A DNA stretch of 57,936 nt. Source: Thermococcus sp. (lineage in GTDB: Archaea > Methanobacteriota_B > Thermococci > Thermococcales > Thermococcaceae). Positions 17,841-26,359 of this stretch are shown here, piece after piece. Location of the stretch: assembly GCF_015521605.1 (NCBI RefSeq), contig NZ_WANV01000002.1, positions 1 to 57,936 on the forward strand. The letters are read 5' to 3'. The notes beneath the pieces are model-generated. The model ran no database searches. It saw only the letters and a program-made list of their open reading frames with translations, and had not been told where the DNA came from. Each line of letters starts with the position of its first letter. Within the stretch, counting starts at the first letter, position 1. Made by a program: the position numbers and the translations under genes.

Positions 17841-18727
17841 TCCAGTCCCCTCCCGGTGAGCTTCAGGAAAACGTCCTCAAGGGTCGGCTCTTCAACCCTT
17901 ATCGTCCGTATCTCGCTCCCCGCTTCAACGAGCAGTTCAACGACCCTGGGGAGGGCGGTCTTTGCCTCCTCCACCCCGATCCTGAGAACCCCCTCGCGCT
18001 CTATCGTTCTCGGAAACTCCTCCCTGACGAGCTCTGTGCCCTTCAGGATGCCCTCGACGTGTATCACGCTCTCCTCCTCTGCAAGGGACTTCAGCCCGTC
18101 GGGAGTTCCGACCGCTATTATCCTCCCCTCGTTTATTATCGCCACCCTGTCAGCCAGTGCCTCGGCCTCCTCCATGTAGTGGGTCGCGAGGAGTATCGTC
18201 CGCCCCTCCTCCCGGAGCCTTCTTATGAGGCTCCAGAGCTCCCTCCTCGACGGCACATCCAGGCCGGCGGAGGGTTCGTCGAGGATGAGGAGTCTCGGTT
18301 CGTAGAGTAGCGCTATCGCCAGATTGAGGCGCCTCTTAAAGCCACCGCTCAGCTCCTTGGCTTTCTTCTTCGCGGGTAGGGAGAACTCCGAAATGAGCTT
18401 TCTCACCCTCTCCCTCGGTGCGTCGTAGAGGTCGGCGTAGAAGTGCAGGTTCTCCTCAACAGTCAGGAGGTCGTAGGCCACGCTCTCCTGGGGCGCGTAG
18501 CCGATCAGTCTCGCGGTTCCCTTTGTGAGGGGCTCACCGAAGACCAGTATCTCTCCGGAGTCGTAGCCCAGCCCCTCGGCCAGAATCCTTATGAGAGTCG
18601 TCTTTCCAGCCCCGTTTGGCCCGAGGAGCGCGAAGACCTCGCCCTCTTCAACCTCAAGGTCTATCCCCTTAAGCGCCAGAGAGTCACCGTAGCTCTTTTT
18701 CAGTTTCTTAATCACAAGCGCTTTCAT
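17837..18727 (-). CDS. ABC transporter ATP-binding protein
   Basis: Walker A GPNGAGKTT (residues about 38-46), Q-loop YAPQESVAY, signature ELSGGFKRRL, Walker B LLILDEPSAGLD and the H-loop ATHYM are all present, so it should hydrolyse ATP. A C-terminal tail of about 80 residues is of the DrrA/NatA type. Start 18727 follows GGTGAGCCG and gives the usual MKALVIKKLKKSYG beginning. The stop overlaps the permease start, so the two form an exporter operon. A TATA-like AGTTTTATATCC lies at about 18763-18774. Confidence 0.92.
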   Translation of the reverse strand: MKALVIKKLKKSYGDSLALKGIDLEVEEGEVFALLGPNGAGKTTLIRILAEGLGYDSGEILVFGEPLTKGTARLIGYAPQESVAYDLLTVEENLHFYADLYDAPRERVRKLISEFSLPAKKKAKELSGGFKRRLNLAIALLYEPRLLILDEPSAGLDVPSRRELWSLIRRLREEGRTILLATHYMEEAEALADRVAIINEGRIIAVGTPDGLKSLAEEESVIHVEGILKGTELVREEFPRTIEREGVLRIGVEEAKTALPRVVELLVEAGSEIRTIRVEEPTLEDVFLKLTGRGLE

Positions 18728-18762
18728 CGGCTCACCTGTTATCCACTTGGACGTCATTGGAT

Positions 18763-18774
18763 ATAAAACTTGAA
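18763..18774 (-). promoter_or_regulatory. TATA box of the ABC exporter operon
   Basis: The minus strand reads AGTTTTATATCC about 40 bases before the ATPase start at 18727. Confidence 0.55.
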
Positions 18775-18966
18775 GGAACTCTGGGATTCAGAACGGCCTC
18801 GGCTAACCCTCTTCTCCTCACCGCTCAGCGTGGCTAACGCTCGTCATCGGCCTGAGTGAGTTGATGCCAAGGTTTTAAAAAGAATCCGTCAAGAAGGGAT
18901 GGGGGATGAAGAGCGTTTACCGGTCGGATCGCTACCGGATGAAGAGACTGGCACTGGCCGACCCCA

Positions 18967-19590
18967 TCACTTCTTGAAGAGTTCGTGCTCGACCAGCGCT
19001 ACTATATCGTTGTGGATGTCCTCCACACTGGCCAGGGCGTTCACTATCCTAATCTCAGGGAAGCGCTCGGCCAACTTGAGGTAGTTCTCGCGTACCCTCT
19101 TCTGAAGCTCCGCTATCTTGTCGAACTCGGTCTTTATGCTCCGTCCGTTGATGCGCTTCATGCTCTCCTTAACGGGCAGATCTAGGAGAATCACAAGGTC
19201 TGGCCGTATCGCGAAGCGGTTCAGGTCGATTAACCACTCAAGGTCGAGTCCCCTTGCCCACTGGTAGGCGAGAGATGAGTAGAAGTAGCGGTCTGATATC
19301 ACCACCTTTCCCGCCTCGACGGCGGGTTTTATCAGCTTGCTTACGTGCTCCGCCCTGTCGGCGGCGAAGAGAAGCGCCTCGGCCTCGTGGCTTATCCTGG
19401 CGCCATCGATTATACCCTCTCTCCCCCCGGTGAGAACCAGCTTTCTTATAAGTTTTCCAAAGGCGGTATCCGTTGGTTCCTTTGTCAGAACAACGTCGTA
19501 GCCTTTTTCCTCAAACCACTTTGCCAGAAGTTTTGCCTGGGTTGATTTACCTGCGCCATCGATGCCCTCCATGACTATAAATGCTCCCAC
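18967..19590 (-). CDS. tmk: Thymidylate kinase (dTMP kinase)
   Basis: It phosphorylates dTMP to dTDP with ATP for DNA synthesis. The P-loop is [13 protein letters not shown] at the N-terminus, followed by [10 protein letters not shown], the DR motif [13 protein letters not shown] and the lid region [10 protein letters not shown]. Length is 207 residues from the chosen GTG at 19590, which follows GGGGGTGACATCT; a TTG 15 bases upstream has no better site. It stands alone, with an unexplained 240-base gap between it and the ABC operon. Confidence 0.93.
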   Translation of the reverse strand: MGAFIVMEGIDGAGKSTQAKLLAKWFEEKGYDVVLTKEPTDTAFGKLIRKLVLTGGREGIIDGARISHEAEALLFAADRAEHVSKLIKPAVEAGKVVISDRYFYSSLAYQWARGLDLEWLIDLNRFAIRPDLVILLDLPVKESMKRINGRSIKTEFDKIAELQKRVRENYLKLAERFPEIRIVNALASVEDIHNDIVALVEHELFKK

Positions 19591-19692
19591 AGATGTCACC
19601 CCCAAAATGAACGCGAAGATTATAATGAACCCCTCCCTTTTAACGCTTTTCTCTTAAAGATTTTTAGGAGATTTAAAAGGGAGGGCAAAAAT

Positions 19693-20409
19693 TTAAAGGT
19701 TCTTCTTCATGTGGTCGAGGAGCTTCCACATGCTGCCGAATTCAAGTTCCTCACCATCTCTGTAGAACTCCACGATGCCCTCGGGTCTAAAGCGCAGTCC
19801 GAAGTCGTATTCACCCTTCTGGAGCTTGTGAATGAAGACCTCCTTGGGCTTTGGCGGGAGGTAACTCGTCATCATGTCGTTTATCAGCTCGACCTCAAAG
19901 CCGAAGTGGTCGCTCATGCGCGGGAAGAACAGCACGGCGGGAGTGTTCATGGCGTCAACCAGCGCTTTGCCCTCCACCCTGAAGTTGTAGTGCTTGAAGA
20001 CCTCGTGGAGGAAGTCGTCCAGGGCGTTTGGGTAGTACACGGTCGCCCCGATGTCGTTCGGCTGGGCCTCGATGAAGCTCTTGCTTTCCATTATGGCCCC
20101 TATCTCGTCGCTGTCTATACCGCTGACATAGACGCGGACACCGCCGTAATAGTAGACGTACGCCAGGGGAAGACCCTTCCTGTGGGCAAAGTCCTTCAGC
20201 GCTATCAGGGGAATAAGGCGGACGTCCATTATGGTCGAGCCTGTGCTGACGATTCCAACCACCATCGCGCGCTTCCCGTACCTGGATATTGCCCTGCCGT
20301 CCCTTCCAACTATTATCGTACCGTGGGATATCGTTCCTATGGCCCTTCCGAGAAGGGCGAGCTCCTCAGGGTTGAACCTCTGGGAGTAGTACACTTCCAC
20401 TTCCACCAC
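19693..20409 (-). CDS. Phosphohexomutase-like protein, probably catalytically dead
   Basis: Domain blocks of phosphomannomutase/phosphoglucomutase can be followed in order: an IVGRDGRAISRYGK segment, a GIVSTGSTIMDVRLIPLIAL segment, then VDAMNTPAVLFFPRMSDHFGFEVE and a final DFGLRF-PEGIVEFYRDG part. The phosphoserine loop TASHNP is missing, replaced by YYYGGVRVY, and the DGDxDR metal loop is reduced to RFRPEG. At 238 residues it is half the normal size. It directly follows the nucleotidyltransferase gene. A regulatory or sugar-sensing role is possible; a working mutase is unlikely. The start is GTG 20409 or 20406, after GACTGAG. Confidence 0.75.
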   Translation of the reverse strand: MVEVEVYYSQRFNPEELALLGRAIGTISHGTIIVGRDGRAISRYGKRAMVVGIVSTGSTIMDVRLIPLIALKDFAHRKGLPLAYVYYYGGVRVYVSGIDSDEIGAIMESKSFIEAQPNDIGATVYYPNALDDFLHEVFKHYNFRVEGKALVDAMNTPAVLFFPRMSDHFGFEVELINDMMTSYLPPKPKEVFIHKLQKGEYDFGLRFRPEGIVEFYRDGEELEFGSMWKLLDHMKKNL

Positions 20410-20410
20410 C

Positions 20411-21496
20411 TCAGTCCGGGAGTATTATACTTTCCTTACCAATCCTCGACTCCACCCAAATCTTGACGTTGGAGCCTATCTTGCTGAAGTCCTCGATGAG
20501 CGTGTTGTCGCCTATAACGCTGCCGGGCTGTATAACAACACCCTTGCCCACGTGGACGTTCTCTCCTATTATGGCCTCCTTAATCTCGGCACCCTCCTCT
20601 ATGACCGCCCCTGAAAATATCACCGAACGCTCTATTTTAACGTTTCTGCCGATTTCAACGTCGTCTCCAAGCACTGCGAATCCCCTGACCTCTGGTCTCC
20701 TCAGTATGCAGCGCCTGCCGGTTATGAGGGCGCCGCCGTACTCAAGGTTGCCCTTGAGGCTCTCGGTTCTGAGGCCGGGCAGGAGCAGTCTGCCAAGAAA
20801 GACGTCCTCAGTGGCCTGGAGATAGCTCGACGGCCTGCCGACGTCGTTCCAGTACTCGCTGAACGGAAACCCGTAGAGTGCCAGGTCGTTTTCAAGCATC
20901 CTTGGAAAGAGATCCTTGGAGAAGTCGAAGTTCTTTCCCTTGGGAACCAGGTCAAACGCCTCCGGCTCAAAAACGTAGATTCCCGCGTTAACGAGGTTGC
21001 TGAAGGCCTCTTCTGGCTTTGGCTTCTCTTTGAAGCGTAGTATCCTTCCGTCTTCGTTGATAACCGCGATGCCGTACTGGCTGGGGTCGTCCACCCTGGA
21101 GAGTGCTATGGTCGCGAGGGCCTTCTTTTTACGGTGGTACTCGTACAGGGCCCTAAGGTCAAGGTTGGTGAGCACATCACTTGAGACAACGAAGAATGTT
21201 TCGTCGAGCTCCTTAACGACCTTTTTCGTGGCGCCGGCGGTTCCAAGCTTCACGTTGTCCTTGTTGGAGTAGTGTATACGGACTCCCCACCGGCTTCCGT
21301 CTCCGAAGTAGTCCATTATGCGCTCCTTTAGGTATCCGACGAGGACGTATATCTCGTCAACGCCGGCTTTTACAAGACTTTGGACGGCATATTCCATCAG
21401 CGGCCTGTTGAAGAAGGGGATCATGGGCTTTGGCCTGTAGACGGTCAGTGGCAGCAGCCTTGTGCCCTTGCCTCCGGCCAAAATCACTGCCTTCAT
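20411..21496 (-). CDS. Sugar-phosphate nucleotidyltransferase with left-handed beta-helix domain
   Basis: The N-terminal domain begins MKAVILAGGKGTRLLPLT and has RPKPMIPFFNRPL, SSDVLTNLD, EKP and EYWNDVGRP blocks of NTP-transferases. Residues about 240-361 carry hexapeptide repeats (VLGDDVEIG, IIGENVHVG, VIGDNTLIE). It should activate a hexose-1-phosphate to an NDP-sugar, most like archaeal mannose-1-phosphate guanylyltransferase or glucose-1-phosphate transferases; the sugar is not decided by sequence. Start 21496 follows GTGGTGCGCGTA. The stop lies one base from the next gene, which is the degenerate mutase. Confidence 0.85.
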   Translation of the reverse strand: MKAVILAGGKGTRLLPLTVYRPKPMIPFFNRPLMEYAVQSLVKAGVDEIYVLVGYLKERIMDYFGDGSRWGVRIHYSNKDNVKLGTAGATKKVVKELDETFFVVSSDVLTNLDLRALYEYHRKKKALATIALSRVDDPSQYGIAVINEDGRILRFKEKPKPEEAFSNLVNAGIYVFEPEAFDLVPKGKNFDFSKDLFPRMLENDLALYGFPFSEYWNDVGRPSSYLQATEDVFLGRLLLPGLRTESLKGNLEYGGALITGRRCILRRPEVRGFAVLGDDVEIGRNVKIERSVIFSGAVIEEGAEIKEAIIGENVHVGKGVVIQPGSVIGDNTLIEDFSKIGSNVKIWVESRIGKESIILPD

Positions 21497-21592
21497 TACG
21501 CGCACCACTGGAGTATATCACCGCTAGTTAATATACTTTGCGCCGGACGTAGGGATATGGACATCAATCACTAACTCTGAGCATTACATGCT

Positions 21593-21675
21593 GTCGTTGT
21601 GACGACCAGCGGCCTTTTTCCAAAGGATTGCGGCAACGGAAGCTCCGGATTCCATTTCACGCTGGTCACAACGAC
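21593..21675. repeat. Long imperfect inverted repeat upstream of the PEP carboxykinase promoter
   Basis: The left arm at 21593-21610 (GTCGTTGTGAC then GACCAGC) and the right arm at 21661-21675 (GCTGGTCACAACGAC) pair over 15 bp with one 3-base bulge. The loop holds a second hairpin CCTTT-ttcc-AAAGG at 21613-21626. The right arm ends about 5 bases before the pck TATA box. Confidence 0.7.
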
Positions 21676-21679
21676 GAAG

Positions 21680-21689
21680 AATTTTTAAG
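21680..21689 (+). promoter_or_regulatory. TATA box of PEP carboxykinase
   Basis: AATTTTTAAG lies about 35 bases before the ATG at 21721, with GGAGGCGATATT as ribosome site. The leader is therefore very short. Confidence 0.6.
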
Positions 21690-21720
21690 CATGAATCCAA
21701 CTCCCATCGGAGGCGATATT

Positions 21721-23598
21721 ATGAACGCCTTGGAAAGGCTTGAAAAGCTCCTTGATAAGGAACAGTTTGAAAAAATCAGGGCGATAGACAATCCCGAACT
21801 CCACGAGTTTCTGGCGGACTGGATTGAATGGCTCGAACCGGATAAGGTTTTTGTATGCACCGACAGCGAGGAGGACGAGAGCTACGTCCGCTGGAAGGCC
21901 CTCTATTACGGGGAGGAAAGGCTCCTCGAAACGCCGAACCACACCGTCCACTACGACAACTACTACGACCAGGCCAGGGACAAGGCCAACACCAAGCTCC
22001 TCGTTCCGGGCGGAAAGGAGATTCCCTTCCTGAACACGAAGGACAGGGACGAGGGTCTGAAAGAGATACGGGAACTCATGAGGGGCATCATGAAGGGTAA
22101 GGAGCTCTTCGTGTGCTTCTTTGTCCTCGGACCCAGGAACTCGGTATTTACAATTCCGGCCGTTCAGCTCACCGATTCGGCCTACGTGGCTCACTCCGAG
22201 TTTATCCTCTACCGGAAGGGCTACGAAGAGTTCAGACGCCTTGGCAGGCAGGCCAGGTTCTTCCGCTTCGTTCATTCCGCAGGTGAGCTTGATGAGAGAA
22301 AGACCAGCAAGAACCTCGACAGGAGGAGGATTTACATCGACCTTGTGGGCGAGACCGTCTACTCCGTCAACACGCAGTACGGCGGAAACACCATCGGCCT
22401 TAAGAAGCTCGCCTTCAGGCTCACCATTCAGCGCGCCGTCCGGGAGGGATGGCTCAGCGAGCACATGTTCCTGATGCGCGTCAACGGCCCCAACGGGAGG
22501 AAGACCTACTTCACCGGCGCCTATCCGAGCATGTGCGGAAAGACCTCCACCGCCATGATAAGCTGGGAGAACATAGTCGGCGACGACCTGACCTTCATAA
22601 TGCCCTTCAACGGTGTCGCAAGGGGAGCCAACGTCGAGAAGGGGGTCTTCGGTATAATTCAGGGCGTCAACCCCGAGGATGACCCGATTATTTGGCAGGT
22701 TCTCCACTCACCCGTCGAGATAATCTTCTCCAACGTCCTCGTCAAGGGCGGTAAGCCCTACTGGAACGAGATGGGGGTGCCTATCCCCGAGGAGGGCGAG
22801 AACCACAGCGGAAAGTGGTGGCGCGGGAAGAGGGACAGGGAAGGAAACGAGATACCGCCCAGTCACAAGAACGCCCGCTTCACAGTCAGCCTTGAGCACT
22901 TCCCGAACGTTGACATGGAAGCCCTGGAAGCCCCCTGTGGCGTCGAAATAGGTGGAATGATATTCGGCGGCCGCGACAAGGACACGTGGCCCCCTGTCAG
23001 GGAAGCATTCGACTGGAAGCACGGCGTCATCACCATGGGCGCATCACTGGAGAGTGAGACGACGGCCGCAACCCTCGGAAAGGAGGGCGTTCGTGCCTTC
23101 AACCCAATGGCCATACTCGACTTCATGAGCGTTCCTCTCGGGGAGTACATAGAGAACTACCTGAAGTTCGGGGAGGGGCTGAGGAAGGCCCCGAAGATAT
23201 TTGCGGTGAACTACTTCCTCCGCGACGAGAAGGGCAACTGGCTCAACCACAAGCTTGACAAGGCGGTCTGGCTCAAGTGGATGGAACTCCGCGTCCACGG
23301 CGACGTCGATGCTATAGAGACGCCGATAGGCTACATTCCGAAGTACGAAGACCTGGCCAGGCTGTTCAGGGGGGTTCTCAACAAGGACTACAGCAGGGAG
23401 GACTACGAGAGGCAGTTCACCATAAGGGTCCCCGAACTGCTCGCGAAGATTGAGCGCATAGAGAAGATCTACCGCGAGCAGGTGAAGGAAGTCCCGGAGG
23501 AGCTCTTTAAGGTTCTGGAGGAAGAGAGGAAGCGCCTCCTTGAGGCCAGAAAGAAGTACGGCGAATACATTAGCCCCTTTGTTCTTGATGGGGAATGA
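21721..23598 (+). CDS. pckG: Phosphoenolpyruvate carboxykinase (GTP type)
   Basis: It interconverts oxaloacetate and PEP with a guanine nucleotide, linking the C4 and C3 pools in gluconeogenesis. The 625-residue length is that of the GTP-dependent class, as is the P-loop GAYPSMCGKTSTAM (residues about 266-279) with the reactive cysteine, and the GMIFGGRDKDTWP and FAVNYFLRDEKGNWL blocks. ATG 21721 follows GGAGGCGATATT. The neighbour downstream is the glucan phosphorylase, an arrangement I also recall in Thermococcus kodakarensis. A large inverted repeat abuts the promoter. Confidence 0.95.
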   Translation: MNALERLEKLLDKEQFEKIRAIDNPELHEFLADWIEWLEPDKVFVCTDSEEDESYVRWKALYYGEERLLETPNHTVHYDNYYDQARDKANTKLLVPGGKEIPFLNTKDRDEGLKEIRELMRGIMKGKELFVCFFVLGPRNSVFTIPAVQLTDSAYVAHSEFILYRKGYEEFRRLGRQARFFRFVHSAGELDERKTSKNLDRRRIYIDLVGETVYSVNTQYGGNTIGLKKLAFRLTIQRAVREGWLSEHMFLMRVNGPNGRKTYFTGAYPSMCGKTSTAMISWENIVGDDLTFIMPFNGVARGANVEKGVFGIIQGVNPEDDPIIWQVLHSPVEIIFSNVLVKGGKPYWNEMGVPIPEEGENHSGKWWRGKRDREGNEIPPSHKNARFTVSLEHFPNVDMEALEAPCGVEIGGMIFGGRDKDTWPPVREAFDWKHGVITMGASLESETTAATLGKEGVRAFNPMAILDFMSVPLGEYIENYLKFGEGLRKAPKIFAVNYFLRDEKGNWLNHKLDKAVWLKWMELRVHGDVDAIETPIGYIPKYEDLARLFRGVLNKDYSREDYERQFTIRVPELLAKIERIEKIYREQVKEVPEELFKVLEEERKRLLEARKKYGEYISPFVLDGE

Positions 23599-23639
23599 AC
23601 CTCTCTTTTTCTCTTTTCGTCAAACGCCGAGCGGCAAGA

Positions 23640-23649
23640 CTTTTTAAGG
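23640..23649 (+). promoter_or_regulatory. TATA box of the glucan phosphorylase gene
   Basis: CTTTTTAAGG (T-rich TATA) lies about 50 bases before the ATG, just upstream of the Tgr-type operator. Confidence 0.45.
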
Positions 23650-23664
23650 TTGACCCCAAATATT

Positions 23665-23681
23665 TATCACCCATGATGATA
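23665..23681 (+). promoter_or_regulatory. Thermococcales glycolytic motif (Tgr-type operator), one mismatch
   Basis: TATCAC-CCATG-ATGATA differs by one base from the palindromic consensus TATCAC-N5-GTGATA bound by the Tgr/TrmBL1 regulator. It lies downstream of the TATA box and over the expected start of transcription. In known genes that position goes with repression under gluconeogenic conditions, relieved by maltooligosaccharides, which fits a glycolytic phosphorylase. Confidence 0.65.
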
Positions 23682-23695
23682 CACGGGTGGTTGCC

Positions 23696-26194
23696 ATGGT
23701 AGAACTTGACACCTGTACCCAGGATGTAATCAGGGAGAAGCTTCCCCATCCACTGAAGGACCTGGCGGAGCTGGCGTACAACTACTGGTGGAGCTGGAAC
23801 AGACGTGCCACAAAGCTCTGGGAGTATATCGACCCGGAGCTGTGGCAGGAGCACAAGAACCCGGTCAAACTCCTTCTCGACGTTCCCCAGAGCCGTCTCC
23901 GCGAGCTTCTCAAAGATGACGATTTTATGAACCTCTACGACCTCGTCACCGAGCAGTTCGAGGACTACATGAACCCCTCGTCCACCTGGTTCTCCACCAA
24001 CTATCCCAAGTGGGACAAACCTATAGTGTACCTGTGCATGGAGTACGGCATCAGCAGAAGCCTGCCCATCTATTCCGGCGGTCTGGGTATCCTTGCCGGC
24101 GACCACGTGAAGACCGCGAGCGACCTCGGGCTTCCCTTCATAGCCATAGGGCTTCTGTACAAACACGGCTATTTCAGGCAGGAGATAGGAAAGGACGGGA
24201 GGCAGAGGGAGGTCTTCCCGGAATACAAGCCCGCTGAGATGCCCATCAAGCCGGTTCTTGGCAAGGACGGGAAGCCCCTGTTGGTGGAGGTTCCCATAGA
24301 GGACAGGATCGTTTACGCGAGGGCCTTTGAGGTCACGGTCGGGAGGGTGAAGATATACCTCCTCGACACAGACGTGCCCGAGAACAGTGCCGACGACAGG
24401 ACGATATGCGACTACCTCTACAACGCGGAAATAGACAAGAGGATAAAGCAGGAGATACTCCTCGGAATCGGTGGCATGAGGCTTCTAAAGGCCCTCGGAA
24501 TAGAGCCCGGTGTGGTTCACCTCAACGAGGGACATCCAGCCTTTGCGAACCTCCAGAGGATGGCCTGGTACATGGAGGACGGGCTTACCTTCACCGAGGC
24601 CCTCAGCATAGTGAGGGGCACGACGGTTTTCACCACCCACACCCCGGTTCCGGCTGGCCACGACAGGTTCCCGATAGGGGAGGTCAGGAAAAGGCTGGCG
24701 AAGTTCCTTGAGGGCAGGGAGGAACTGCTGGAGCTCGGCAGGGAGGGCGACCAGCTCAACATGACCCTCCTGGCTATCCGGACGTCGAGCTACGTCAACG
24801 GCGTAAGCCAGCTCCACGCGGAGGTCAGCAAGCGCATGTGGAAAGACCTCTGGCCTGACGTTCCCATAGACGAGATACCCATCGAGGGCATCACGAACGG
24901 AATCCACACAATGACGTGGGTTCACAACGAGATGAGAAAGCTCTTTGACCGTTATCTGGGCAAAATCTGGCGCGAGCACACAAACCTCGAAGGCCTCTGG
25001 TACGCCGTTGAGATGATACCGGATGAGGAACTCTGGGAGGCGCACCTCGAAGCCAAGAGGCAGTTCATAGAGTTCCTCAGGAGAAAGGTCATGAGGCGGA
25101 ACGAACGCCTTGGAACGGACGACCCCCTACCCGACATGGATGAGAACGCGCTCATAATCGGCTTTGCCAGGCGCTTCGCAACCTACAAGCGCGCCACCCT
25201 TCTGTTCACAGACCTTGAGAGGCTGAAGAGAATTCTCAACGACCCTGAAAGGCCGGTTTACCTGGTCTTCGGCGGAAAGGCCCACCCGATGGACGAGGCC
25301 GGAAAGGAGTTCCTTAAGCGCGTTTACGAGGTCAGCCAGATGCCCGAGTTCAGGGGCAAAATATTCGTGATGGAGAACTACGACATGGGCAGCGCCAGGC
25401 TCATGGTGGCGGGCGTTGACGTCTGGCTCAACACGCCGCGCAGGCCGATGGAGGCGAGCGGGACGAGCGGCATGAAGGCGGGACTAAACGGCGTCCTCAA
25501 CGCGAGCATCTACGACGGCTGGTGGGTCGAGGGATACAACGGCAAGAACGGCTGGGTTGTTGGGGAGGAGACAACGGAGCCTGAAACCGAGGCGGACGAT
25601 GTGAAGGATGCGCAGGCCCTCTACGACCTCCTGGAGAGGGAGATAATCCCCACATACTACGGCAACCGCGAGAAGTGGATATACATGATGAAGGAGAGCA
25701 TCAAGAGCATAGCGCCGCGCTTCAGCACTCACAGGATGGTCAAGGAGTACGTTGGAAGGTTCTACGCGAAGGCCATGAGCAACCACATCTGGCTGACCCG
25801 TGAGAACTACAGGGGGACCAGGGAGATAGCCGCGTGGAAGGAGCGCGTTATGGCATCCTGGGACAAGGTGGTCATTGAGCACATCAAGGTCAGGGAGGAT
25901 CGGAGCGGCTTTGAGGCTACACTGTATCTGGACGGGCTGGCACCGGAAGACGTTAGGGTCGAACTATACTACGGTGTCAAGGCCGAGGGCTACCACGTGG
26001 AGAAGCCCTACATCATCGAGCTGAGGCACCCCAAGAAGCTCGGCGGAGACAGGTGGCTCTACACTTACGAGGGGACGGCACTGAGATACCTCGATAACCC
26101 CTGCTGGCACTACGCGCTCCGCGTCTATCCCCACCACGAGAAGTTGCCCCACAGGTTCCTACTCGGTCTTGTCAAGTGGCATGGTTTAGAATGA
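23696..26194 (+). CDS. glgP: Alpha-glucan (maltodextrin) phosphorylase
   Basis: It releases glucose-1-phosphate from alpha-1,4-glucans, feeding glycolysis. The protein is 832 residues, in the size class of the archaeal/bacterial GlgP branch. Key blocks are YCMEYGIS-like YLCMEYGISRSLPIYSGGLG (quoted in part), VVHLNEGHPAF, IEGITNGIHTMTW and the PLP-binding EASGTSGMKAGLNG with Lys594. The C-terminal 110 residues form an extra beta-rich part. ATG 23696 follows GGGTGGTTGCC. A Tgr-type operator lies in the promoter. Confidence 0.95.
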   Translation: MVELDTCTQDVIREKLPHPLKDLAELAYNYWWSWNRRATKLWEYIDPELWQEHKNPVKLLLDVPQSRLRELLKDDDFMNLYDLVTEQFEDYMNPSSTWFSTNYPKWDKPIVYLCMEYGISRSLPIYSGGLGILAGDHVKTASDLGLPFIAIGLLYKHGYFRQEIGKDGRQREVFPEYKPAEMPIKPVLGKDGKPLLVEVPIEDRIVYARAFEVTVGRVKIYLLDTDVPENSADDRTICDYLYNAEIDKRIKQEILLGIGGMRLLKALGIEPGVVHLNEGHPAFANLQRMAWYMEDGLTFTEALSIVRGTTVFTTHTPVPAGHDRFPIGEVRKRLAKFLEGREELLELGREGDQLNMTLLAIRTSSYVNGVSQLHAEVSKRMWKDLWPDVPIDEIPIEGITNGIHTMTWVHNEMRKLFDRYLGKIWREHTNLEGLWYAVEMIPDEELWEAHLEAKRQFIEFLRRKVMRRNERLGTDDPLPDMDENALIIGFARRFATYKRATLLFTDLERLKRILNDPERPVYLVFGGKAHPMDEAGKEFLKRVYEVSQMPEFRGKIFVMENYDMGSARLMVAGVDVWLNTPRRPMEASGTSGMKAGLNGVLNASIYDGWWVEGYNGKNGWVVGEETTEPETEADDVKDAQALYDLLEREIIPTYYGNREKWIYMMKESIKSIAPRFSTHRMVKEYVGRFYAKAMSNHIWLTRENYRGTREIAAWKERVMASWDKVVIEHIKVREDRSGFEATLYLDGLAPEDVRVELYYGVKAEGYHVEKPYIIELRHPKKLGGDRWLYTYEGTALRYLDNPCWHYALRVYPHHEKLPHRFLLGLVKWHGLE

Positions 26195-26302
26195 CCCCAC
26201 TTTCTTCAATTTTCCGAATTTTTGACCTCATGTTACTCTAGGGCAGAAGGACATTCCCAAAAGAGCAGAGGATGTAAATTTTCGTGAGATTCCGAAAAGT
26301 TA

Positions 26303-26314
26303 CTCTTTTAACCC
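26303..26314 (+). promoter_or_regulatory. Probable TATA box of the NSS transporter gene
   Basis: CTCTTTTAACCC lies about 50 bases before the ATG at 26360. The 165-base gap to glgP contains nothing else that I can identify. Confidence 0.45.
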
Positions 26315-26359
26315 TAAACAATTCTAGTGAAACGAATGAAATCATTGGGGGGTGGAACC

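Noticed and set aside
21514-21532. Half-match to the Tgr motif (TATCAC-CGCTA-GTTAATA) upstream of the nucleotidyltransferase
   Set aside because: Only the left half fits and the gene is not glycolytic; it is 150 bases from the pck TATA box.
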